From Winogradskyella epiphytica (GTDB lineage: Bacteria > Bacteroidota > Bacteroidia > Flavobacteriales > Flavobacteriaceae), in contig NZ_QJTD01000001.1 of assembly GCF_003217215.1 (NCBI RefSeq), positions 1-64,000 of the forward strand: a stretch of 64,000 nucleotides of DNA, written 5' to 3'. Positions 57,269-64,000 of the stretch are shown piece by piece (the stretch's first letter is position 1; the number at the start of each line of letters is the position of its first letter). The translations under genes and the position numbers were made by a program. The notes beneath the pieces were generated by a model that ran no database searches, was not told where the DNA came from, and saw only the letters and a program-made list of their open reading frames with translations.

Positions 57269-57275
57269 TTAAACA

Positions 57276-58658
57276 TTAACGATTAACATTATCGGATATA
57301 CTAAACATAAAAGTAGCACCTTCTCCTTCTTTACTTTCTAAGGTTAATTTCCCACCTAGCAATTCTACATAAGCTTTAGCTACAGACAAACCAATTCCAG
57401 ACCCATGTAATGCCTTAGTCTGTTGTAAATCGACTTGGTAAAATGGGTTAAATACAACATCTATTTTATCATTTGGAATTCCAACACCTGTATCGGAAAT
57501 AATGAATTGCAATTCAGAACTACCACGATCACAGCTTAAGGTAACTTTATCGCCTTTTGATGAGAATTTTATCGCATTCATTAATAAACTCTTTAATACG
57601 GATGTTACTTTATCATTATCAGAGATTATGATTTGTTCACCCTCAGCTATATTATTGAAAAGATCAAACTGAATTCCTTTTTGTTCCGCCTCAAGTAAAA
57701 ATTTTTGGTGGACAGTCTCAATGATTTCATTGATATTAAACGTACCTATATTAAGTGACACTAATCCCGTTTGAATTTTTGAAATATCTAAAATATCCGT
57801 AATAACATCTAGTAATTTAGATCCATTACTTTCAATGATATCCACATACTCTGTAAATTCTTCATCATTTACAGGTTGATAGTCCTTGAGAAGTTCAACA
57901 CTTCCCAAAATACCATACATAGGTGTTCTAATTTCATGACTTATATTTGTTAAAAAGGCTGACTTTAATTGATCTGACTGCTCCGCTCTTTCTTTCTCTA
58001 TAAGCACACTCTCATGTTTTTCAAGAAGTTCAGCCTGCAGTTCGCTCTCCTTAACAAAAGCTTCATCTAATTGAGCAATTAAAAATGAAAGAGAAAACAC
58101 GGTTAATATATTAAACACAATATTATTGGCTAGAACAATAAGTAAGACTTCGAATTGTAGTCCTTCGAACGACTCTATGTGAAACCATTCAAATTTAAAT
58201 GCACAGATGAGCAATATATAAAATAACGCAACCACCATTATAGCTGCCATTCCTGATCTCCATCCTGCAATTAAAGTAATCAGAACAATCATTGTAAACA
58301 ACAGAACAGTTGCGGTACTATTAAAGCCTAATTCCACAAGTAAAAAAGAGGATAACAAAAACCAATTTATAGAAAATAGAAGCTTTCGTGTTTTTAACGC
58401 AAGTCGTTTATTAAAAATAGTTATTAGAAGAATTACAACAGCGATGCTATCAAGGTAAAAGACAGTCCATTTATCCAATACAATTGCAATTACTACACTT
58501 GGAACGTATGAAATGACACTAAGAACAAAACTTAAAATTAAAATAGATATGAATAATTTATCTCTAAAATAGACTAGGCTTCCTTTTTCTCGATCCATCG
58601 AAAACCCGATGTAATCACTATAACGACCTATATAAGACGTCCATATTGTTTTTAACAT
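57276..58658 (-). CDS. Membrane-bound sensor histidine kinase
   Basis: 460 aa: about six transmembrane helices in the first 195 residues, a short coiled coil, HisKA with phospho-acceptor His241 (SHEIRTPMYGI) and HATPase (LMNAIKFSSKG, DTGVGIP, GSGIGLSVAKAY). No periplasmic sensor domain of size and no receiver. No response regulator gene is adjacent. Confidence 0.94.
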   Translation of the reverse strand: MLKTIWTSYIGRYSDYIGFSMDREKGSLVYFRDKLFISILILSFVLSVISYVPSVVIAIVLDKWTVFYLDSIAVVILLITIFNKRLALKTRKLLFSINWFLLSSFLLVELGFNSTATVLLFTMIVLITLIAGWRSGMAAIMVVALFYILLICAFKFEWFHIESFEGLQFEVLLIVLANNIVFNILTVFSLSFLIAQLDEAFVKESELQAELLEKHESVLIEKERAEQSDQLKSAFLTNISHEIRTPMYGILGSVELLKDYQPVNDEEFTEYVDIIESNGSKLLDVITDILDISKIQTGLVSLNIGTFNINEIIETVHQKFLLEAEQKGIQFDLFNNIAEGEQIIISDNDKVTSVLKSLLMNAIKFSSKGDKVTLSCDRGSSELQFIISDTGVGIPNDKIDVVFNPFYQVDLQQTKALHGSGIGLSVAKAYVELLGGKLTLESKEGEGATFMFSISDNVNR

Positions 58659-58773
58659 TAAGAGTGTTTTATTTGTAAATATTCCTTAAGGTACAATAAA
58701 GACAAGTATATTTTACAACTTTACCAAAATTTCATTACGATATTCGTTTAAAGGATATTTAACTTAAAAATCT

Positions 58774-58781
58774 TATTTTTG
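58774..58781 (+). promoter_or_regulatory. -7 element of the kynurenine cluster
   Basis: TATTTTTG, 24 bases before the TTG start at 58806. The longer frame start (58779) lies inside this element and is therefore unlikely. Confidence 0.55.
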
Positions 58782-58805
58782 TTAAGAACCGAAAACCAAC
58801 GCAAA

Positions 58806-60083
58806 TTGTCCAACTACAAACATGGTCTTGACTACGCAAAAGAACAAGACAAATTAGACGAATTATCACATTATAGACAACAGTTTCACATTCCTAAAGA
58901 CAAGCAAGGAAATGACCTTATTTACCTCTGCGGAAACTCTCTTGGACTACAACCAAAGTCTACAAAAACATATATAAATCAAGAATTAGAAGATTGGGCT
59001 AACCTTGGCGTCGAAGGCCATACTGATGCTAAACACCCTTGGTTACCATATCACGAGTTTCTAACAGAAGCTACCGCTAAGGTTGTAGGCGCAAAACCAA
59101 TCGAGGTGGTTACTATGAACACCTTAACCACGAATCTTCATTTGATGATGGTTTCATTTTATAAGCCGACTAAGAAGCGTTATAAAATTCTTATCGAAAG
59201 TGATGCCTTCCCGTCAGATAAATTTGCTGTAGAATCTCAATTGAGACATCATGGCTATGATGACAAAGAAGGACTTATTCTTTGGAAACCTCGCGAAGGT
59301 GAAGAATTGTTACGTTATGAAGATTTAGAATCCATCATGCAAAATCATGGTGATGAAATCGCTTTAATCATGATTGGTGGCGTGAATTATTACACAGGTC
59401 AGTTTTTCGATTTCAAAAGAATTACAGAATTAGGCCATAAACATGGCTGTAAAGTTGGCTTTGATTGTGCTCATGGCGCAGGAAATGTAGACTTAGATTT
59501 GCATAATTCCGGAGCTGATTTCGCCGTTTGGTGTACCTATAAATACATGAATTCTGGCCCAGGAAGTCTTGGTGGTTGTTTTATCCACGAACGACATGCT
59601 CATGACAAAAACCTCAACAGATTCACAGGATGGTGGAGCCATAATAAGCAAACACGTTTTAAAATGCGTGACGAATTTGATGTCATACCAGGAGCCGAAG
59701 GATGGCAATTAAGCAATCCTCCTATTTTATCTATGGCAGCGATTAGAGCATCCTTGGATATGTTTAATGAAGTCGGAATCCAAAAACTAATACAAAAATC
59801 AAAAAAACTCACAGGTTATTTAGAGTTCTTATTGAAGGATTTAGGAGCAGACACCATAAGAGTGATTACTCCTGAAGATCCAAAGCAACGAGGTTGCCAA
59901 TTGTCGTTACAAGTTATAAACGCAGATAAATCATTGTATGACGAATTAACTGAAGCTGGAGTTATAAGCGATTGGCGAGAACCAGATGTGATTAGAATTG
60001 CACCAGTTCCATTATATAATTCATTCGAAGATGTATATCTATTGGTCGACAAATTAAAGAAAGTCTTAGAGAACAAATCTTAA
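58806..60083 (+). CDS. kynU: Kynureninase
   Basis: 425 aa from TTG 58806 (reads MSNYKHGLDYAKEQD, the usual N-terminus of flavobacterial enzymes); the open frame extends 9 codons upstream. PLP enzyme cleaving (3-hydroxy)kynurenine to (3-hydroxy)anthranilate and alanine. Motifs: LCGNSLGLQPK, DCAHGAGNVDLDLH, the PLP Lys in CTYKYMNSGPGS, and GWWSHNKQTRFKM. First gene of a tryptophan degradation cluster. Confidence 0.95.
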   Translation: MSNYKHGLDYAKEQDKLDELSHYRQQFHIPKDKQGNDLIYLCGNSLGLQPKSTKTYINQELEDWANLGVEGHTDAKHPWLPYHEFLTEATAKVVGAKPIEVVTMNTLTTNLHLMMVSFYKPTKKRYKILIESDAFPSDKFAVESQLRHHGYDDKEGLILWKPREGEELLRYEDLESIMQNHGDEIALIMIGGVNYYTGQFFDFKRITELGHKHGCKVGFDCAHGAGNVDLDLHNSGADFAVWCTYKYMNSGPGSLGGCFIHERHAHDKNLNRFTGWWSHNKQTRFKMRDEFDVIPGAEGWQLSNPPILSMAAIRASLDMFNEVGIQKLIQKSKKLTGYLEFLLKDLGADTIRVITPEDPKQRGCQLSLQVINADKSLYDELTEAGVISDWREPDVIRIAPVPLYNSFEDVYLLVDKLKKVLENKS

Positions 60084-60382
60084 TAATACCAAAGGTAAAA
60101 TTCGAAAGCATCAATCATGTATAAGATTTTACAACCAAGACACATTAAGATTTATTACTTATAGTCAATTCGTAAAATTGACGACCAAAGTTTAAAATAA
60201 AGAAATATAAGACTGAAGTTATGAAAGTCAGCTTCTAACTCAAGATTCCGAGAAAGAAGGTTGTAGAAACGACAGTCTACATTTGATTTTTTAGTTCGTT
60301 TAATTGCTGATACTTAATATGTGAAAATTATTCATCTACTCCACAGATTGTATCAAGTTGAACATGAAAAAGAACAGAACAT
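60084..60382. other. Intergenic region between kynU and kmo
   Basis: About 300 bases, no credible ORF. Two possible structures: GTCAATT-CGTAA-AATTGAC (60164-60182) and a larger fold closed by AGACTG (60210-60215) with CAGTCT (60273-60278). No clear promoter or terminator seen; such a gap inside a pathway cluster is unusual. Confidence 0.5.
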
Positions 60383-61783
60383 ATGAATAATAAAAAACAG
60401 AACATACTTATCATAGGCGCAGGACTCTGCGGAAGTCTATTAGCACTCAGATTAGGACAAAGAGGTTATAACGTCAATGTATATGAAATGCGACCTGATC
60501 TAAGAAAAACCGATATCTCAGCTGGTAGATCTATAAACTTAGCGCTTTCAGATCGTGGTTTTAAAGCCATGAAACTGACAAATATTGAAGACAAAGTTAA
60601 AGAGTTATGTATTCCTATGAATGGTCGTATGCTCCATGACAAAGAAGGCAACACTTTTTTATCAAACTACAGCGGACGTGATCATGAATATATCAATTCA
60701 GTTTCAAGAGGTGAGCTAAACGGACTACTTCTCACTGAAGCCGAAAAACATGAAAATGTAACTATTCATTTCAACAAAGAATGTAAGTCCGTAGACTTTG
60801 AAAACACAACGGCATTATTCCGAGATTTCAATACCAAAGACGAGTTTGTAGAAGATGCCGATTGTATTATTGCAACAGATGGCGCAGGTTCGGCCTTAAG
60901 AAACAGTTATTATTTAGGTAAAAAATTCTTATTCAGTTTTTCACAAGATTACTTAAATCATGGGTATAAGGAATTATCCTTTTTACCAACAGAAGATGGT
61001 GGATATAAAACCTATAAGAACGCTCTTCATATTTGGCCTCGACGAAGCTTTATGTTAATTGCCCTCCCTAATCTAGATGGTAGTTTTACAGTAACTTTAT
61101 TTTTAAGTTATGATGAAGGTGAATACAATTTTAATAATTTAACCACACCAGAAATCGTTACAGAATTCTTCGAAAAGGAATTTCCAGATGCTTTAGCCTT
61201 AATGCCGAATTTAGTCGATGATTTCTTTACCAATCCAACCTCTTCTTTAGGAACGGTAAAATGTTCTCCTTGGCATTATAAGGGCAATACATTATTAATG
61301 GGAGATTCTGCACATGCTATAGTTCCATTTTATGGTCAAGGCATGAATGCAGCATTTGAAGATGTTGTAGAATTCGATAATATTCTCGATCAAAATTTAG
61401 AAAGTTGGGAAGCGACTTTTAAAGCTTATGAAAAAGGCAGAAAGAAAGACACCGATGCTATTGCCGATTTAGCTATAGACAATTTCCATGAAATGAAAGA
61501 CCATGTGGCTAATCCTATTTTTCAAGAAAAGCGAAAGATAGAAATGGCCTTAGAAAAAGAATTTCCGAACGATTACTCATCAAAATATAGCTTAGTTACT
61601 TTTAACGAAACAATCAGCTATAGAGAAGCTATGTTAAGAGGAAGAGCTCAAGACAAAGCTATTTTGAATATGTTAGCCGATGGCATTATTTCGGTTGATG
61701 ATGATTTAAATACGATTTTGGAAAAAGTAAAGAACGAAACCGAAGCCATTTTAGAAGATGATAGAATTGCCGGATTGAGTTAA
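60383..61783 (+). CDS. kmo: Kynurenine 3-monooxygenase
   Basis: 466 aa FAD monooxygenase converting kynurenine to 3-hydroxykynurenine with NADPH and O2. FAD motif ILIIGAGLCGSLLALRLG, the family-specific AGRSINLALSDRG, the DG motif ATDGAGSALR, and GDSAHAIVPFYGQGMNAAFED. The C-terminal helical part (about 390-466) is kept. Lies in the kynurenine cluster after kynU. Confidence 0.96.
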   Translation: MNNKKQNILIIGAGLCGSLLALRLGQRGYNVNVYEMRPDLRKTDISAGRSINLALSDRGFKAMKLTNIEDKVKELCIPMNGRMLHDKEGNTFLSNYSGRDHEYINSVSRGELNGLLLTEAEKHENVTIHFNKECKSVDFENTTALFRDFNTKDEFVEDADCIIATDGAGSALRNSYYLGKKFLFSFSQDYLNHGYKELSFLPTEDGGYKTYKNALHIWPRRSFMLIALPNLDGSFTVTLFLSYDEGEYNFNNLTTPEIVTEFFEKEFPDALALMPNLVDDFFTNPTSSLGTVKCSPWHYKGNTLLMGDSAHAIVPFYGQGMNAAFEDVVEFDNILDQNLESWEATFKAYEKGRKKDTDAIADLAIDNFHEMKDHVANPIFQEKRKIEMALEKEFPNDYSSKYSLVTFNETISYREAMLRGRAQDKAILNMLADGIISVDDDLNTILEKVKNETEAILEDDRIAGLS

Positions 61784-61833
61784 CGGTTAGCAAAATAATT
61801 AAAACTTTGATAGTATAATTGATAGTATAAATT

Positions 61834-62259
61834 ATGAGTAAAGAAGATAAAACAACAGGAACTAATGTAACACCAAGAGGTGCTTACCCACACGTAAAAC
61901 AAGTGGGCGATTTCATTTTCGTATCAGGCACAAGTTCTCGAAGGGCAGATAATTCCATTGCAGGAGTTGATATTATAGACGAAATGGGAACCAAACACCT
62001 GAATGCCGAAGTACAAACCCGAGAAGTCATCAAGAATATTGAAAAGAACTTAGCTAAAGTTGGTGCAACCTTAAAAGATGTGGTAGATGTAACTTCGTTT
62101 TTAGTAAATATGAACGATTTTGCAGGTTATAACAAAGCCTATGCAGAATTCTTTGATAAAGAAACAGGACCAACAAGAACTACTGTTGCAGTACATCAGT
62201 TACCTCATCCTGATTTAGTGGTTGAAATCAAAGTTATGGCGTATAAAAAACAAGACTAA
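61834..62259 (+). CDS. RidA-family protein, likely 2-aminomuconate deaminase
   Basis: 141 aa YjgF/YER057c/UK114 fold. The catalytic-site Arg is present in [22 protein letters not shown], with the usual [10 protein letters not shown] start. In kynurenine clusters this subgroup deaminates 2-aminomuconate; the assignment rests on position between kmo and the semialdehyde dehydrogenase. Confidence 0.88.
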   Translation: MSKEDKTTGTNVTPRGAYPHVKQVGDFIFVSGTSSRRADNSIAGVDIIDEMGTKHLNAEVQTREVIKNIEKNLAKVGATLKDVVDVTSFLVNMNDFAGYNKAYAEFFDKETGPTRTTVAVHQLPHPDLVVEIKVMAYKKQD

Positions 62260-62316
62260 GACTTAATAAAAATTAATTCGAATTCTTTTCTTTAAGTTCG
62301 ATTATCTGTGAATAAA

Positions 62317-63756
62317 ATGAACATACAAAACTACATCAACGGAAATTTCCATAACCCAACTAACGATGATTGGATAGACAACTACAATCCATCAAATGGC
62401 GAGGTCTATGGACAAATTCCAAACTCAACAAAGGAAGATGTTGAAAACGCTTATATCGCAGCGAAATCAGCTTTTCCGAGTTGGTCACAGACAACATTGG
62501 AAGAGCGCAGTAGAATCCTTATTAAGATTTCTGAATTACTCGAAGAAAACTTACAACGTTTTGCTGAGGCCGAAAGTAAAGACAACGGAAAACCAATTAG
62601 TTTAGCAAAGGCTGTCGATATACCAAGAGCAGCGAGCAACTTTCGTTTTTTTGGCAATGCCATTACTCAATTTGCTAGTGAAAGCCATGAAAGTATTGGC
62701 CTACAAGCTATCAACTACACCTTACGTCAACCCATCGGTGTTGTAGGTTGTATTTCCCCGTGGAATCTTCCGCTTTATTTATTTACGTGGAAAATCGCGC
62801 CAGCTATTGCTGCTGGAAACTGTGTCGTTGCCAAACCGAGTGAAGTCACGCCTATGACCGCCTATTTATTAGGGGAAATCTGCAATGAAGCTGGACTTCC
62901 TAAAGGCGTTTTAAATATTGTTCATGGATTAGGAACCACAACAGGTCAAGCTATTATTGAACATCAAGACATAAAAGCCATTTCATTTACAGGAGGAACA
63001 GCAACTGGTGCACATATCGCTAAAGTAGCCGCTCCCATGTTTAAAAAACTATCCTTGGAATTAGGCGGAAAAAACCCAAATATCATTTTCGCCGATTGTG
63101 ATTATGAGGATATGTTAAGCACTACAGTCCGATCTTCCTTTGCAAATCAAGGTCAAATCTGTTTATGTGGAAGTCGCATTTTTGTAGAAGCTTCCATTTA
63201 TGAGAAGTTCAAAAAAGATTTTGTTGAAAAAGTAAAGCAATTAAAAGTTGGTCATCCTTCAAAAGACGATACCAATATTGGTGCTTTGGTTTCAAAACCA
63301 CATTTAGAAAAAGTAAAAGAATATATCGCCATCGCCAAAGACGAACACGGTTCTATTTTATGCGGCGGAAACGAAGTGACTATTGAAGGTTTTGAAAACG
63401 GCTATTATTTAGAACCAACGGTCATTGAAGTTCCTAATGACGACTGTCGTGTGAATCAAGAAGAAATTTTTGGACCTGTGGTGACTATTATGCCTTTTAA
63501 TTCTGAAGACGAAGTTCTTCAAATGGCCAACAAAGTGAAGTACGGATTATCCGCTACACTTTGGACGAACAATTTAAAACGCACCATGAAAATGAGTAAT
63601 GAATTACAAGCAGGAATCGTTTGGGTAAACACTTGGATGATGCGTGATTTACGAACACCTTTTGGTGGTGTAAAAGCATCCGGTGTTGGCAGAGAAGGCG
63701 GATTTGAAGCTTTACGCTTTTTTACCGAAGCTAAGAATGTTTGTATAAAATATTAA
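62317..63756 (+). CDS. Aldehyde dehydrogenase, 2-aminomuconate/2-hydroxymuconate 6-semialdehyde type
   Basis: 479 aa from ATG 62317 (a GTG three codons earlier is possible). NAD-binding SFTGGTATGAHIAK, general base Glu in SLELGGKNPNIIF, catalytic Cys in FANQGQICLCGSRI, and NQEEIFGPVVTIMPF. Oxidises the semialdehyde formed from 2-amino-3-carboxymuconate decarboxylation. The decarboxylase and 3-hydroxyanthranilate dioxygenase genes are not in the window and may follow. Confidence 0.92.
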   Translation: MNIQNYINGNFHNPTNDDWIDNYNPSNGEVYGQIPNSTKEDVENAYIAAKSAFPSWSQTTLEERSRILIKISELLEENLQRFAEAESKDNGKPISLAKAVDIPRAASNFRFFGNAITQFASESHESIGLQAINYTLRQPIGVVGCISPWNLPLYLFTWKIAPAIAAGNCVVAKPSEVTPMTAYLLGEICNEAGLPKGVLNIVHGLGTTTGQAIIEHQDIKAISFTGGTATGAHIAKVAAPMFKKLSLELGGKNPNIIFADCDYEDMLSTTVRSSFANQGQICLCGSRIFVEASIYEKFKKDFVEKVKQLKVGHPSKDDTNIGALVSKPHLEKVKEYIAIAKDEHGSILCGGNEVTIEGFENGYYLEPTVIEVPNDDCRVNQEEIFGPVVTIMPFNSEDEVLQMANKVKYGLSATLWTNNLKRTMKMSNELQAGIVWVNTWMMRDLRTPFGGVKASGVGREGGFEALRFFTEAKNVCIKY

Positions 63757-63825
63757 TTCCCACTATCGTGGGAATCTCATAAAATAAAACGAGATTAATT
63801 TTTAAAAGATCCCTGCCTTCGCAGG
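63756..63825. repeat. Pair of REP-like palindromes
   Basis: ATTCCCAC-TATC-GTGGGAAT (63756-63775) begins on the last base of the dehydrogenase stop codon, and CCTGC-CTTC-GCAGG (63812-63825) ends just before the next gene. Both fit ATTCC(C/T)(A/G)C-YWTC-G(T/C)(A/G)GGAAT, and AATCTC (63773-63778) pairs with GAGATT (63791-63796) between them. Confidence 0.6.
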
Positions 63826-63832
63826 AAATATT

Positions 63833-64000
63833 ATGAATCTAAACCTAAACAACAAATACGCATTAGTTTGCGGTAGTACAGCAGGAATCGGAAAAGCCAC
63901 AGCAATGGCCTTAGCAGCAGAAGGTGTTCAAGTGACACTTGTAGCAAGAAATGAGGACAAACTTAAAATGGTTCTTTCAGAATTACCTCAACAAAAACAA
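63833..64000 (+). CDS. Short-chain dehydrogenase/reductase, partial at window edge
   Basis: First 56 codons only; the gene runs off the right edge. N-terminal Rossmann motif YALVCGSTAGIGKATAMALAAEG (TGxxxGIG type with Cys-Gly-Ser-Thr) and the NADP-favouring VARNEDKL. Frequent in flavobacterial kynurenine clusters. Substrate not determinable. Confidence 0.85.
   Translation, partial: MNLNLNNKYALVCGSTAGIGKATAMALAAEGVQVTLVARNEDKLKMVLSELPQQKQ

Overview
The window is a low-GC chromosome segment of a member of the Flavobacteriaceae (Bacteroidota). Evidence: a complete gldK-gldL-gldM-gldN set (type IX secretion and gliding core), an exosortase F pair, flavobacterial lipoproteins, weak or absent Shine-Dalgarno sites, and many promoters with the Bacteroidota -7 element TAnnTTTG, some with a TTTG -33 box 19-22 bases upstream. 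Gene density is high and almost everything is chromosomal housekeeping. The one trace of a mobile element is a broken tyrosine integrase at the left end, just past the 3' end of an initiator tRNA gene.

Layout. 1-1.6 kb: integrase pseudogene and tRNA-fMet. 1.6-6.2 kb: LRR protein, CPXCG protein, ABC-F ATPase, DUF983 protein, FAD oxidoreductase. 6.3-11 kb: gldKLMN (minus strand). 11.2-15.5 kb: an arginase-fold protein with a degraded metal site, topA, a small lipoprotein. 15.8-21.4 kb: a tight plus-strand operon miaB, lipoprotein, sigma-54 activator, lptE, TPR-like protein, secG. 21.5-23.6 kb: groES-groEL with a sigma-54-like box upstream and heptamer repeats between the genes. 23.8-29.5 kb: PAP2 phosphatase, a probable metal-uptake set (HMA protein, TonB-dependent receptor, HYC_CC_PP protein), exosortase F and its partner, a GAF protein. 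29.6-41 kb: FtsX-type permease, purH, the rod-shape operon mreB-mreC-mreD-mrdA-rodA, valS.

41-49.5 kb: DUF1573 protein, aminotransferase-murB, ECF sigma/anti-sigma pair, a small Cys-rich membrane protein, glycosyltransferase and a second ECF sigma factor, lipA-gap. 49.5-58.7 kb: hybrid histidine kinase, lpxK, Nif3-like protein with a zinc-ribbon-family partner that has lost all four cysteines, lipoprotein msrA, methyltransferase, lipoprotein, a strong candidate for an unannotated structured small RNA (about 57150-57268), and a second histidine kinase. 58.8-64 kb: a kynurenine (tryptophan degradation) cluster: kynU, kmo, RidA-family deaminase, aminomuconate-semialdehyde-type dehydrogenase, and an SDR gene cut by the window edge and preceded by two REP-like palindromes.

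No clearly new multi-gene defence or mobile system is visible. The most interesting signals are small: the candidate sRNA, the sigma-54-like groES control region, the heptamer repeats, the REP-like palindromes, the palindrome before the sigma/anti-sigma pair, and two conserved proteins that appear to have lost their metal ligands.
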